A stretch of 64,000 nucleotides of DNA from Sycobia sp. Sy_11 (GCA_018907035.1 JACCIC010000300.1:110001-174000); one strand, 5' to 3'. Numbered from the stretch's first letter, positions 46,770 to 58,569 are shown. A program made the numbers and translations. Notes: generated by a model from the letters alone, not told the origin.

Positions 46770-46770
<1 letters not shown>

Positions 46771-46811
<41 letters not shown>
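46771..46811. repeat. (TA)n microsatellite
   Basis: About 20 TA units. Confidence 0.93.
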
Positions 46812-46815
<4 letters not shown>

Positions 46816-47057
46816 TAATGCATTATATACGCAATATACGTGCTTTAGTTTTTTTTTGCAAAACAGAAGGGCCAAGAGCGATTCTTCGGCATATAATAAT
46901 AATGTTTATCGCAATGTTGAAATTTATCACGCCGCACTTTTATACCCCGAGGCCGTAAATTACGACAAACGCCGACTTTTTTTCCCTCTCCGCTCGCGAA
47001 CGCATTGCTAAAAATGCATATCCTATCCCGTATATCGTAATGGCGTTTCAGCGTGCC

Positions 47058-47060
<3 letters not shown>

Positions 47061-47100
<40 letters not shown>
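47061..47100 (+). repeat. (CT)n microsatellite
   Basis: About 20 CT units. A minor GA tract follows at 47316-47340. Confidence 0.94.
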
Positions 47101-47104
<4 letters not shown>

Positions 47105-47739
47105 TCCTTTCAGCAGCGCGCTTATCTCAGCGGTCACGAAAGAAAACCCGGCGCTATATATTTATGTACTAATACTCGACGGCGGTCTCGCTGATTGCGC
47201 GAGGGCGCGGTCTGCCTGTCTCTCTAACCCCCGCCCTCCCGAGCACCAACCCCGCTGCGAAAATCTAATGTCTTTTAAAAACTGGGTAAATATTAAGGGA
47301 AATTTTAAGGGAGTGAGAGAGAGAGAGAGAGTGAGAGAGACTGGGATCTCTCACCCTCCCCCGTTTACCCTCACGAATCCGGTGTCGCGAATACGCGTGT
47401 GTGTATAAATCAAAGCCCTCCCCCCCCCGCCCCGGGGAGGCGAACGAATCAGTAGCGCGCATCGAACCGATAATTCATGCCCGCGGTCCGCTTTACGTCG
47501 TCGCCTCGGCGACTAACTCATATCCAAGCCGGACTGCTTAATTCGCTTTTTTTTGTCGTCGTTTTTTTCGTATTCTTTTCTTCATTTTTGGTTTTTTAGC
47601 GAGATTGAGAATGGGGATCGGAAGAGGGCACTCTATCGTGTCGTCGTAAAATTTTAATTCGCGGATTAAGCTGCCGGTCACCGTGACGGGGCGCCGTACG
47701 TGCGAATTCGCTGACTCGCGAGGGGATACGAGTGGAAGG

Positions 47740-47741
<2 letters not shown>

Positions 47742-47790
<49 letters not shown>
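47742..47790 (+). repeat. (GA)n microsatellite
   Basis: About 24 GA units. Confidence 0.95.
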
Positions 47791-47793
<3 letters not shown>

Positions 47794-47984
47794 CCTTTAA
47801 TGCCTTATATATATATAATATAAAACTTAACGAGTTATTAAAGATCTTGTGTGTCAAGCACTGAGTATAACTATATGCATGCTCAACATGTACGCACATA
47901 TATAGCTAAACGTCTTTCTGGCGATCCTATATATGTGCATATGCGCGCGAGTCACAGATCCCGCGAGATTGTATATGTATATAT

Positions 47985-47987
<3 letters not shown>

Positions 47988-48027
<40 letters not shown>
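47988..48027. repeat. (TA)n microsatellite
   Basis: About 20 TA units flanked by TATTGTATA on the left and TTCAATATA on the right, which are themselves inverted. The whole locus is therefore a longer palindrome. Confidence 0.94.
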
Positions 48028-48032
<5 letters not shown>

Positions 48033-48166
48033 ATATATAAATACGCGACCGAGGCCCGTTTAACGGGGCTGCACTTTTTACCGCAAGCACCCCTTAAAAG
48101 CGCAAGGCTCACCTCTTTTTTTAAGAAGAGCGGAGCGATTATATCGCCTAAGCTGTGTGTTTGTAC

Positions 48167-48169
<3 letters not shown>

Positions 48170-48212
<43 letters not shown>
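48170..48212. repeat. (TA)n microsatellite
   Basis: About 21 TA units ending in TAATATATATTT. Confidence 0.94.
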
Positions 48213-48219
<7 letters not shown>

Positions 48220-48550
48220 TTTAACAGAAGAGTATAACGAGGTAGAGGGCGTGTGAGACACGCGCGGGAATTTTACCGACGCGCTTTGGCTTTGCCGCCC
48301 CCCCCCGTCGTTGTTACGTAAGAGAGGAGAAAATCAATACGTGATCCGGCCGACGGTGCCGGCCGCGACGGCTGCCTAGGATCCGAAACTCGCGTACGCG
48401 AGATGCTTCTCGATTCTTTTGGTCGTTGATCCGCGCATCTTCGCCGGAATGTGAATAAAAATTGAAGAGGCACGTAGACGGCAGTCTTTGATCGATTGAG
48501 GAGCAATTAATAATAATTAGGTAATAAAAGAACGCTGCATCGAAAGATCA

Positions 48551-48551
48551 T

Positions 48552-48597
<46 letters not shown>
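48551..48597 (+). repeat. (CA)n microsatellite
   Basis: About 23 uninterrupted CA units. Confidence 0.95.
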
Positions 48598-48599
<2 letters not shown>

Positions 48600-48600
<1 letters not shown>

Positions 48601-49669
48601 TATTAGTATTAGAAAATACGCGATCCGAGATGCAAGAATATTGACATTGTCAACATCTATATTTCAACAGTAGATCTATTCCTAAGAATCTAGCTGCAAC
48701 AATTGAAATGTCACTGTAATATCCAGATTACTGCGAATCATGTGCAAAACCACGTTTTTCTAGGCGCGCTATTTAATCATCATTGGCTCGTGCATTTTAT
48801 TGTCATCCCATTCCAATGTTTTAAAGCGAAATCCAGTTACACAAGATCGATACTTGAAGGATGAAATTTTGGAAAAGGTTTAATAATTGTTTTTTTTTTT
48901 TTTTTTTTTGAAAGCGACGCATCGGCACGGAGCTTGTGTTGGGAGACGCATGGGATATAATTAATGATAAGCGTGAATGAGAATATTAAATGGTGAAATA
49001 AATTTTGTGCGATCAAACGTCGTCTCTGTAAATTAATCGGCAGAAGCTGTCTTTTGTAAATTAGTCGGTAAGTCGGGACCAAGAAATTATTTATTACGGA
49101 TTACCTTGGTGCACCGGGGGTGGCTTCCCTGCGACAGAAAATCATTCGTATTCTATGGTATCCAAGTTTTTTTTAGCATTTTCTCACTTTACTGTCGCGC
49201 AGCGTTGAACCGTACATTATTCATTGTACTTTTTTTTCCTGACTTCGTCAACGTTCGCTCGTCGTGCCTGTGATAAATGAAAACGTTCGCCCGACCTAGG
49301 CAATTCCGTAAACAACAATTTCTTCCCAATACAGCGACGATATCGACAGATCCAAGCGATAATTTTTCAAACACCCCGTCATCGTCTCAATGTCGTTCGC
49401 TCGCTCTGCTCTCGAGTCAATGTGAGAGAATCGGTTGATAAACATTACACGTTAAACGCGTTAGAGATGTCAGGTGAAAAACGGATATCTGGACGACCAG
49501 CTGGACGCATCGGTTTTGAATGACCCGTAAGAGGCATTTTATTTGCAATGCTCATACATCGTACGAAGCTATTAAAGATTTTACTGTGGGAAAGTCGCGG
49601 AATGAAGTATTTCATGTAATTGATAAAAATTAAACTATAAAATATCAGAATAAACAGACTTTTTGCACG

Positions 49670-49675
<6 letters not shown>
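48600..49675. other. Unique AT-rich to neutral DNA, no gene seen
   Basis: A poly-T run at 48891-48909 is the only simple repeat. A TCG|GTAAGT donor-like site near 49066 has no partner. Frames of 61-81 codons on the minus strand lack support. Confidence 0.5.

Positions 49676-49676
<1 letters not shown>

Positions 49677-49717
<41 letters not shown>
49677..49717. repeat. (TA)n microsatellite
   Basis: About 20 TA units. Confidence 0.94.
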
Positions 49718-49723
<6 letters not shown>

Positions 49724-49925
49724 AATTGCCAGCTTAGACTTTTGTAATGCCCGGCAATTTTGCCAGCGAGGTGGACAAAAAAAAAACTCAGCCATATATA
49801 ACACTACAAATGTCCGTAATGAAAAGTCGGGGAAATACAGGCGGTTTTTTTCTTCCATCGAGAGCGCGCATATATACGTCGGCGCAAGCACTGCTGCCGA
49901 GCCGCGGCTACAGCTGTACAATCCA

Positions 49926-49933
<8 letters not shown>

Positions 49934-49969
<36 letters not shown>
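49934..49969 (+). repeat. (CT)n microsatellite
   Basis: About 18 CT units. A GA tract of similar length lies 220 bases downstream, so the two could pair intramolecularly. Confidence 0.94.
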
Positions 49970-49971
<2 letters not shown>

Positions 49972-50185
49972 GGTTTTACCGCGCGCGCCGCGTATTATAT
50001 AAGTAACGTGACTTCTGACAAAAAAAAAAAGGAAATATCAGACAAAAAAAGAAAAACAAAATAAAAAACAAAACCTAAGCCCCGGCATATTACAAGCGGC
50101 GAGTTGCGCAAGTATAATCTTTAACCTTTTTTTTTTCACCGCGAGCCGCGACGCAGATATGCACGAGAGACGGAGAGATTAAGAG

Positions 50186-50190
50186 AGAGT

Positions 50191-50234
<44 letters not shown>

Positions 50235-50235
50235 G
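50186..50235 (+). repeat. (GA)n microsatellite
   Basis: About 22 GA units with GTGAGT at the 5' side and a TAGA interruption at the 3' side. Confidence 0.94.
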
Positions 50236-50380
50236 AGGGAGATTCGCGGCAGTACCGGGCGGTATTGTACTCCGTTACGCACAAAAGCCGCGGGCGGGCG
50301 AGCGGGTGAGCGAATGCGCTGCCGCAATGGTGTCGACACTCTGGTCCGCTGCGCGGTCGCGACGTGCGTAATATACCGGC

Positions 50381-50384
<4 letters not shown>

Positions 50385-50439
<55 letters not shown>
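50385..50439. repeat. (TA)n microsatellite
   Basis: About 27 TA units. Confidence 0.95.
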
Positions 50440-50445
<6 letters not shown>

Positions 50446-50767
50446 ATTGCAGCCTTTCATTCCTCCTGTGACTCGGGCGCATTTGTCTATAAAGAAATTC
50501 CCGCGTCAAATGGGCGTTCCTAATGGAGTTTTATTAAAATACTTTCTATATAGAACATCTCTGTCTTTCTCTCTCTCCCTCTCTGTCTCTCTCGCAGTAA
50601 GGTGGGAGGAAAGTTAAATCAATGAAATAAAAATCCATTTGGACAGTACATGTATTCCGATCCATCGGTATATCAATAGCGAAAGATTCGACAAAGCAAA
50701 AGCAGAAGGATAAATATGTATATTGAAAAACATATTCGCTGCCATTTGTTCGAGCAATAGAAGAAAT

Positions 50768-50798
<31 letters not shown>

Positions 50799-51031
50799 GA
50801 GAGTGAAAAGAACGACCATTATAGATTTACAAGTTTGCCTGAAATTGATGCAGTTTCAAAAAGTAATAAAGCTTAAGTTAATTTTACGGTATTGCTACGT
50901 AAGGTATTATATTCTTTCGTACAGTTGATTGGTGAGTTAAGTAAATTTACGCGCTAGTTATTCTCGGTAGTTACTGTCTAATGTATAAATATGACGATGC
51001 ATGAGGTTTTGTGGGGGAAAAATTGCTTCAA

Positions 51032-51054
51032 TAAATACATAAATAAATAAATAA

Positions 51055-51119
<65 letters not shown>
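51032..51119 (+). repeat. (AAAT)n followed by a doubled (TA)n
   Basis: About five AAAT units (51032-51057) run into two TA tracts (51058-51087 and 51090-51119) separated by a single TG step. The equal halves suggest duplication of one tract or a point change in a 60-bp tract. Confidence 0.92.
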
Positions 51120-51122
<3 letters not shown>

Positions 51123-51811
51123 GACTATAAATATATTATATTGTCTGTAAGCAAATATTAAGAAGTGTTTTTATTGTTTTTTCTTCAATTTTCTACGGAG
51201 ATATTGAATAAGAGTTCAATGTCATCGATATTGATAAACGATTTCGACAAAGATAAGAAGGAAAAATATAAAATTTTATCCATTATGTCGGTCACACCGA
51301 GAAGGTCAAGGTTATTTTATGCAGGATGAATTTCATTGATTGTTCCATAATTTTCCTACGAATATCTAGTCAACTGACATTGAAACTGTTCGATTTACTG
51401 AATTTTCTATAAATAATTTCCATTTATTTCTACCTATATGAAAACGGTAATATTAATTCCGAACACCAAAATACATCCGTGATCCTCTCAATTATTTGCG
51501 AAACAATGCATTTTACTTGTTACAGATTAGTTTTTCCGACAGTTGGATTTTTTCTGTCTTTTATTCAAATTTCTAAAAAGTTCAAGCTTTTATTCTTTTT
51601 TATATTGTACCGAATGATACAATTTTGTCCGAGGCAAGGAATAAGGAAGCATTTGAAGAAATCTGTTTGTATAAATAAACTCGTTTCTTAAATACTCCAC
51701 GTTTATTAAACACTGATTTTTCTTTCGTTAACTCGTTGATACTATGATTTTTTTTTTGTTTTTTAAATCATTCGAAAGCTCGTAATTTTGAAATTTCGAT
51801 TTCATTTACAG

Positions 51812-52061
51812 AAATTTTTCGAGTCAGCGATGGATTTCGCCAAGCGGTGCGATTTTATACCTTCAAATTAGCGAAACGCGTACGAGGTCAATACTCGTTC
51901 CTATTTACGCCGATGAAAACGAAGAAGCGAGCGATTCCCGTGCCTCGTGTAATGGGAGCACGAGAAAGATCCTCCATTTACAATTTACCCGATCGCGACG
52001 ATAATATCGAGAACCCGAATAAAGACGATTGCAGCAAATTTAGTCTGCACACGCTTAAAGT
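51812..52061 (+). CDS. Candidate exon with two open frames
   Basis: A GATTTCATTTACAG acceptor precedes a GC-richer segment in AT-rich DNA, and a fair donor GT|GTAAGA follows at 52062. Frame A (starting with the last two bases of a codon) is open for 83 codons across the whole interval and would stop three bases past the donor. It includes VRGQYSFLFTPMKTKKRAIP and YNLPDRDDNIENPN. Frame B is open for 63 codons to a TAA near 52003. Frame B is the one reached in phase from the 34755-34930 candidate, and includes IYADENEEASDSRASCNG. Both are varied, non-repetitive readings, so the frame cannot be settled here. No domain is recognised. Confidence 0.3.
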
Positions 52062-52428
52062 GTAAGAGAAGCAATGCTCTTATGATAATTTTTTGGATCT
52101 AATTTTTTGGTCAAGAGCGCGCAATCGACGAAACGATCGGAATATTCCCATTGGGAAGAAAATTATTGAGAATATTTCAATCTCCCGCGGAAAATTTCAG
52201 GACGAATACACTTGCCGAGGTAAATTGCGAAACGCCTTTGGAATATGTATATATATATAGAAAAAAAAAGTAGAAAAAGAAAAGAAAATTTTCAGGTCAC
52301 GAGTTCCGACGATACTTTTTCCGCTCCCTTTTTCATTTCCACATCGAGAGGCCGCATACGTATAATAATAATATACGCGAGCACGAGCCACCGTCGCACC
52401 AGAGGCGCATATACGAGCCGGCAGACAC

Positions 52429-52431
<3 letters not shown>

Positions 52432-52460
<29 letters not shown>
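52432..52460 (+). repeat. (CT)n microsatellite
   Basis: About 14 CT units. Further low-complexity DNA (A run at 52623-52645, CGA/CAA run at 52646-52672) builds a spurious 260-codon frame (52245-53027). Confidence 0.9.
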
Positions 52461-52464
<4 letters not shown>

Positions 52465-52669
52465 GACCGACGCGATCCGTTATACCTGTCTCGTGTTTCG
52501 TTTTTTTTCTCTCCTCTGTTCTCTTCTTCTCTACTTTTATTCTTCTCCTCGTCTCCGCGCCCTCCCCCCTCCCTCCGCCATTCCTTAACGCGCGCCGCTC
52601 GCGGAGTGAAGGAAATAGGAGCAAAAAAAAAAAAAAAAAAAAAAACGACAACGACGACGACAACAACAA

Positions 52670-53220
52670 CAAAACGGCCTCGGCGAGCCCTTCTGCTCCG
52701 TACCCGATGCACCGCGCGCGCCCGCGCGTCGGAAACACGGCTTCCCTCTCCCCCTCCCCCCCCTCTCTCTTGAAGGTCGAGCGCCGCGGCGCGCGGTGCA
52801 CCGTTAGGTTTGAAGCAGAAAAAAAAAAACAAAACAAAACGAGAACAAGAAAAAAAAAAAAGGAGCAGAGCGAAGAAAAGGGTTACACGGCCGCCGTCGC
52901 TTCCCTCGCGGGGACGGAACGGAGTGCGCCTGAGAGAGGGGTGGGGTGGGGTGGGGGTTGGGGGGGGGAGGGGACGAGGACACGGTGCACGATGTCAAGC
53001 AGCCCGTGGATCGCCAAAAATCACTAGTCCACTAACTGCCGAACTGCCGCGGTGTCGACGGCCCGTCGCCGGAGCCCGCGCGTGCCCCGCGCGGAGTCTA
53101 CTGCCATCGCGCACCGCGGTGGACCGCGATTTTTTCAACGTACGCGCGTGGTGTCAGGAGTGGAGTCGTCGCCGGAGAAGAACGATTCGTCGCTCGAGAT
53201 TCGCATCGCGGTGTGGTTAG
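52670..53220. other. CpG-island-like block with a G-quadruplex run
   Basis: CpG-dense complex sequence around 52670-52800 and 53030-53220, split by A-rich DNA and by the G-rich run at 52938-52973. It looks promoter-like. A short ATG frame (MSSSPWIAKNH, 52992-53027) could be an upstream ORF. No transcript start or first exon can be fixed. Confidence 0.35.
52938..52973 (+). other. G-quadruplex-forming run
   Basis: Six G runs of four to nine bases separated by single T, TT or A spacers, a textbook G4 consensus on the plus strand. Confidence 0.75.
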
Positions 53221-53275
53221 TATACCAGCGATAATAATAATGCAAGTTTCACCCTTGATTATATGCGCCGGTGCT

Positions 53276-53281
<6 letters not shown>

Positions 53282-53344
<63 letters not shown>
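53282..53344. repeat. (TA)n microsatellite with one interruption
   Basis: TA tracts at 53282-53322 and 53324-53344, joined through AATA. Confidence 0.95.
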
Positions 53345-53604
53345 ACGTACATACGCCGACTGTGTAATTCCGTATTAATATACAAATACACGAGCTACCG
53401 TAAACGCGCGGGCCGGTGCCGCGTCTCGTTTTAATTCCGCTCGAGTGCGTATATAATTAACTCCCGCGGGCTACAAGTGTTAATGGCGATATTAAAGTGC
53501 GCGCGCGCGCGCGCGCTCGTCGGCAGAGCGAATAACCAACACGCAATAAACATTTCCCTCCCTCCCCCCCCCTTTCTCTCTCCATACGCGTACATATCGT
53601 TGTT

Positions 53605-53610
53605 GTTATT

Positions 53611-53646
<36 letters not shown>
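53605..53646 (+). repeat. (GTC)n trinucleotide tract
   Basis: About twelve GTC units preceded by GTTGTTATT. The minus strand reads D12 followed by N residues in a 102-codon frame (53431-53739) that is otherwise glycine/arginine-rich over G runs, so the gene is not accepted. Confidence 0.94.
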
Positions 53647-53648
<2 letters not shown>

Positions 53649-53888
53649 TGTTGGGCGACGCGTATTTTTTTTTTCCAACCCTCCCCCCCCCACCGACCGT
53701 TCGTCCCATCGGCGATTTTACGACGTCTCGATAAATCATTCGACCGCGGGTTTATAGTGCGCGCGACGCATCGCCGAAACGGATCCCATATATACATTAT
53801 ACATATGTATATATAAACCGCCGCGAGCGCTTGCGAATATCGACCGATAATTGCTATAGATGATATGCAATGTATACGCGTATAATTT

Positions 53889-53889
<1 letters not shown>

Positions 53890-53939
<50 letters not shown>
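53890..53939. repeat. (TA)n microsatellite
   Basis: About 25 TA units. From 54040 to 54360 the flanking sequence is CpG- and G-rich (G run at 54076-54090, G4-like). Confidence 0.95.
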
Positions 53940-53945
<6 letters not shown>

Positions 53946-54945
53946 TAGGTATACATAAGCGAAAGTTTGCACCGATGATGCTCGGTGTATGCGTGTCTCT
54001 GCGCGAGTAACGCTCGGCACTATTACGAGCGTATAATACGCCCGAGATGGCGAATGGCGGCGGCGGGTGGGGGTGAGGGGGGGGGGGGAGTTGTACTACA
54101 CAGTCGTCGGTGGTATAATACGAGGATTTTGGTGGCGATTCGCGCGAATGAATATAATTTCCGCGCCGTTGGCCCGAATAAGGGGTTGGCGTTATGTATA
54201 TTATACGTATAACGCGCGCGCAAGCGCGACTTATACTCGACGTTCTGGGGGGGGGAGGGAGGCGATAGCGCCGTTCCTCCTCCCCCTACCCCCGCCCGCG
54301 GGGTCACGACACTCGCCCCACCCTCGGCTACGTCTCACCCTCGTTAGCCGCCGCCCCCCCTCTTCGCGGATATTAACATAATTTCTTCGATCGTCGGCGG
54401 ACCCTTATATACGTATATAAGCCATCCGCGGGGAAGCCATAGTTGATAGCCCTGAGTAGATTTTTTCTGTTTTCTTTTTTTTTTTTGGTTTGGTTTTTTC
54501 TTCATACTTGCCCCCCCCCTCCCCTATCGACGCTTTTTTGCGTGTCGTCGGGCAGTTTGCGCGAGCGGCGGTAGGGTCGGATTTGGGGGGGGGGAGGGGC
54601 ATTGATGGATCTCGACGCGTCCAGTGCCGGGAATTAGACGACCGATATCCAGCGCCGGTGGACGGGAGGTGAGCTCCGCCGAGCGGCCGTCGATCGTTAA
54701 AACGTTCGATGTCCGTGTCTCGAAGCTCGACGGGACCGATAACAAACCGGCGGAGCCTTCGCGCCGGATTTATCATACGCCATTGGTTCGCGGTGATGTG
54801 GCGGCGGGGGGGGGGGTGCGAGGAAGTCTTGACTCCTCGGATCAGGTTGATTTAATATGTAAAATAATGCGCGAGAGTCCGGGGCTTGTGCAAAGTGTCT
54901 AATGGAAGGGACAGGGACTTGGGTGGCGAGAGTGATTTTTTTCAG

Positions 54946-55167
54946 GATTCGGACAGAGTAAATTATTTATTGTACCGACGTTAATGGAGAAATCCGATAT
55001 TCTTATATCAGTGCTGAAATCAATCGCTGGCCAATCTAACGCTACAAAGTCCAAAACATTTGCGACCGATCTCGACCGAATTTATTTACATTCGCATAAA
55101 ATCGCACCACGTGCGTTTACACGCATACGTGCTATTAATAAACCTATAATATCATTGGTCTACGCAG
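54946..55167 (+). CDS. Candidate 222-nt coding exon
   Basis: An acceptor GATTTTTTTCAG ends at 54945 and CAG|GTGAAT follows 55167. One frame is open over the whole 222 nt (two bases, 73 codons, one base), beginning FGQSKLFIVPTLMEKSDILI and ending INKPIISLVYAG. In the same frame a TGA lies just inside the upstream pyrimidine tract, as expected at an intron/exon edge. Residues are varied and no simple repeat is involved. No family is recognised. The donor is only moderate (GTGAAT), and the frame in fact stays open to 55205, so this could also be an ORF starting at the internal ATG (54984). Confidence 0.3.
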
Positions 55168-55205
55168 GTGAATACGATTACGTGAAAATTCTTCAATTAG
55201 CTTAA

Positions 55206-55612
55206 AGATGCGATTCAATCTCGAATTAAATCTACTTTACAGACATAGCGCGTGTAAACGTATTCCATTTGTATGGATTAGGCTTAAGCGAACGTGTTGG
55301 TGATGTGATGGTTTGTAGGATACAAGAAAGATGTCAAAAGTTTACTACTTCCGGGTTGTACAGCAATACGGTAACCTCGATGGTCTTACCATTTTCTATT
55401 AAAAAGCTTGCTTTTTGGATCAAATTTTTACGGTATCAATCCACCTAAGATTTTCTTGTTCAATTAAAGTCACTCGGTAGGATATTAGATTGCTCCATTA
55501 TTGTTTTTCTCGATTTTAAGCAAGAAACAAGGCATTGTGTTGCTATATTTACTCGTCAGAATTTGATGGACATTGAAAGATGGCCAGGATTTTACAATTA
55601 AAGGATCAAAAG

Positions 55613-55615
<3 letters not shown>
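55206..55615. other. AT-rich unique DNA, no gene seen
   Basis: No open frame, simple repeat or transposon end was recognised. Confidence 0.55.

Positions 55616-55668
<53 letters not shown>
55616..55668. repeat. (TA)n microsatellite
   Basis: About 26 TA units, 150 bases before the second family 3 copy. Confidence 0.95.
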
Positions 55669-55671
<3 letters not shown>

Positions 55672-55814
55672 CAATGCCCTAAATGTCGATCCAAAAAATT
55701 TAATATATAACGATTCATAAGAATACTAATATATATTAATAAAACAATAATTAATACCCAGTAATTTTTATCATCAAGTTCGAACTCATAGAACATTCGC
55801 ATATTCATACACAC

Positions 55815-56012
55815 AAAGTAAAAATACTGTTAAGTACTTCCATCGCAGACTGTAAAAATCCAAAAGAGTTACTATAGATTGTAATAAATTTTAACAGATT
55901 AATGGTAAATTTTCAACTTGTCGCTTATAAAATGTTATAGAACGCGTGGTGATCTTTTAGATTTCTGCCTGTGATCTAATTACTCAGTATTATTGCAATT
56001 TTTCTCAATGTA
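55815..56012 (+). mobile_element. Family 3 element, diverged copy B
   Basis: It aligns in order with 41893-42083 through shared blocks: AGTAAAA, TGTTAAGT, CAGACT.TAAAA.TC, CGCTTA.A.AAT.TT and TTACT.AGTA.TAT.G.AATTTTT. The terminal repeats seen in copy A are eroded here (AAAGTAAAAATAC on the left, TTTTTCTCA near the right end). It has no coding capacity. Confidence 0.55.
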
Positions 56013-56219
56013 CAAAAAACCTGACCGATTGAATTTTTATCTCCGCGTAAAAATTTCGATTATAAAAATCTGTCGAGGAGTACTGTTCGAGAAATAAGTA
56101 GACAAAAAACAAAACGATAATGAAGTTTGAGGAAAATATATCCATAAAATGCGCGACTGTTAATTATACGCGCACTCGTATTTTTTACGAATATGATACA
56201 TCACTGCACGTGTTTTAAG

Positions 56220-57165
56220 AATAACTTTGTTTTTCATTTTATTTATTATTATTTTTTTTTTTTTTGTTTTTACTTTAACAAACATTGTAAGTAGTCGCGG
56301 GTCGAGTTGCAGGCGGCTGCTATCGTATACCGTCTACTTTATTTCATCGAATATCGCGCTCATAATAAGGAAAACCACGCGTGCGCACGCTGTATTTACG
56401 ATTCCTTCGTCTCTTCGTTTTTCTTGCCCGACCGTCGCTAAAATCATCTGCATAACTCGTCTCGAAGGCGCGCGTGTAAGTGCAAATATATATTCTCGCC
56501 CCTCCCCCCCGATCCTCCATCCTCCTATAAATAATTGGAGAGAAGCGTATGCGTATATTTGCGCCACAATTATACTCTCGAACAGAAATAATCGAAGATG
56601 TCGCTAGCAATACGTATCTGAATATAATGCGCGCCAGCAGAATAATGTCCGAGAGGATGAATGCGGAGCAAAATAAAGAATATATACGAGTGTATACGAT
56701 TATATGTATATATATATATGTGCGTGTGTGTGTGTATATTCGCGAATATCAAAGAATTCCGTGCAAGGCTATCCATACAACGTCTCTTGAAAATTATAAA
56801 CAAATTGAAGAATCTTATTACTCGTGGATGAAAAAGAAAAGGGTATGCATAATCAAGTGACGCGTCAATACGGAGACTTTCCATTTTTGACGGCAATTAT
56901 ATTATTATTATTATTTTTATATATAACATCGGCCGACTCTCTCGCCGGTCCGGCATAAAAGTTGGAAATCGGCAAGCCAACGAAGTAGTCGCCCTCTCCT
57001 CCCCCCGTCCCCATACAGCCACCCTCTCACCATTACCGCCAGGTGTATTTATAAACTCGGCGCTATTTCGCGTTGCAACTTAATATTCCTGTGTCCTTTA
57101 GCCGAAGCTGCTTGTTGCGCATTTCGTGAAAAGAAAAAAAAAAGCGAGAAAGAGAGACAGAAGCA
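56220..57165. other. Unique DNA, no gene seen
   Basis: A T-rich run (56251-56266) is followed by more complex sequence with a small TA/TG run (56703-56735). Open frames of 77-126 codons at 56227-56607 (plus) and 56334-56896 (minus) have no splice support or recognised domain. Confidence 0.45.
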
Positions 57166-57167
57166 GG

Positions 57168-57202
<35 letters not shown>

Positions 57203-57561
57203 GAACGATTTCTCGTCACGCGTAAAAAGTCGCTGAGACTGGGGAAAGAGAAAATTATCAGCGCAGGATCGTTCTCGTTTCCGATACGCGCTGTGGCTAA
57301 TCGTTCTCTCGATCGCGTACAGCTTATTATTATTATTATTAATATTATTATTATTATAAAATAATGAAAGCTTCAACAATTTTTTCCAAGAGATCTTGCG
57401 CGTGCCCTCGGCTAAGTGCGTATATTTAGTATAATACTTGATGCCGCAATGCTTTTTTTACATTGTAGTATTATATGCGCGGACACGCCACGTCCACGTC
57501 CACTCGGCCATTCGTTAATTGAGGAAGAACGGAGCTTTTGGCGAGGCGAGAGGGACGAGAG

Positions 57562-57567
<6 letters not shown>

Positions 57568-57614
<47 letters not shown>

Positions 57615-57629
57615 GAGAGAGATAAAGAA

Positions 57630-57684
<55 letters not shown>
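57568..57684 (+). repeat. (GA)n followed by (TA)n
   Basis: About 22 GA units (57568-57612), an AT-rich linker, then about 22 TA units (57640-57684). Confidence 0.95.
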
Positions 57685-57686
<2 letters not shown>

Positions 57687-58058
57687 GTACCCTATTACTC
57701 CGCTTATTCGCCAAGCGTGGCTGAGGTGCTCTATCGAACTGAACTGCTGCACCTCACGTGCGCCGAGAGGTACGTTATCGTTAATCAGCTTATACGCCCA
57801 GTATAGATAAACGCATTATAAAGCCCCCCATTCCTCTCCCCGTGCCGCCGCAGGAAATTCGCTCGGTCCTATCTCTCATATAAGACAGAGGAGAGCAAAA
57901 TACGGGGGAAAAATGAAAAAAAGGAAGCCAAAAAAGGAGATATGTATGTGTGTGTGTGTGTGGATGTATGTGCGCATGTGTGAGTGGCAGTGGCACGGAG
58001 TCCAAAGCCTCGGTTGTGAAGGGACGAATATATGTATATACGTAGAGTCTCGATGTAA

Positions 58059-58061
<3 letters not shown>

Positions 58062-58108
<47 letters not shown>
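58062..58108 (+). repeat. (GA)n microsatellite
   Basis: About 23 GA units. Further GA tracts at 57171-57199, 58242-58261, 58597-58640 and 58982-59017 are all in the same orientation, making 57.1-59.1 kb purine-rich on the plus strand. Confidence 0.95.
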
Positions 58109-58112
<4 letters not shown>

Positions 58113-58473
58113 AGTCAGCCAGCCGAACGGCGGGGGCAAGGGGGAGCGACGGTCGCACGAATCCCCAGACGAACCCGCCGATTGGAGGGGAGCTCCTCTT
58201 GCATACGTTCGTTATATCGACCCGCGGGAGGATAGAAGGAAAGAGAGAGAGAGAGAGAGAGAAAGATAGACAGACGGAGAGAGCGAAAGAGAGAGATGAC
58301 GAGCCGAGCGAGACGGTGGGTGGGGTGGCCGGGTGAATGAGAGAAAGGAAGACAGATGGAGAAGGGGGAATGGAACATGGCGACGTGTGCGCGCACACTC
58401 GATCCGAGAGCGCCTCGACTCGTCCTTCGGGCTTGGCTGGCGTGCGCGTGCGGAGTCAGCCCGCGCCCTGGCT

Positions 58474-58476
<3 letters not shown>

Positions 58477-58551
<75 letters not shown>

Positions 58552-58569
58552 TATATATATATATATATT
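58477..58569 (+). repeat. Compound (CA)n(TA)n microsatellite, longest CA tract
   Basis: About 35 uninterrupted CA units (58477-58547) followed by TGTATATATAT (58548-58569). Confidence 0.97.

Noticed and set aside
52245..53027. 260-codon open frame on the plus strand
   Set aside because: Composed of A-rich, CT, CGA/CAA and G-run low-complexity DNA.
53431..53739. 102-codon minus frame with D12 and N residues
   Set aside because: The aspartate run is a GTC microsatellite and the rest reads G runs as glycine; no independent evidence of coding.
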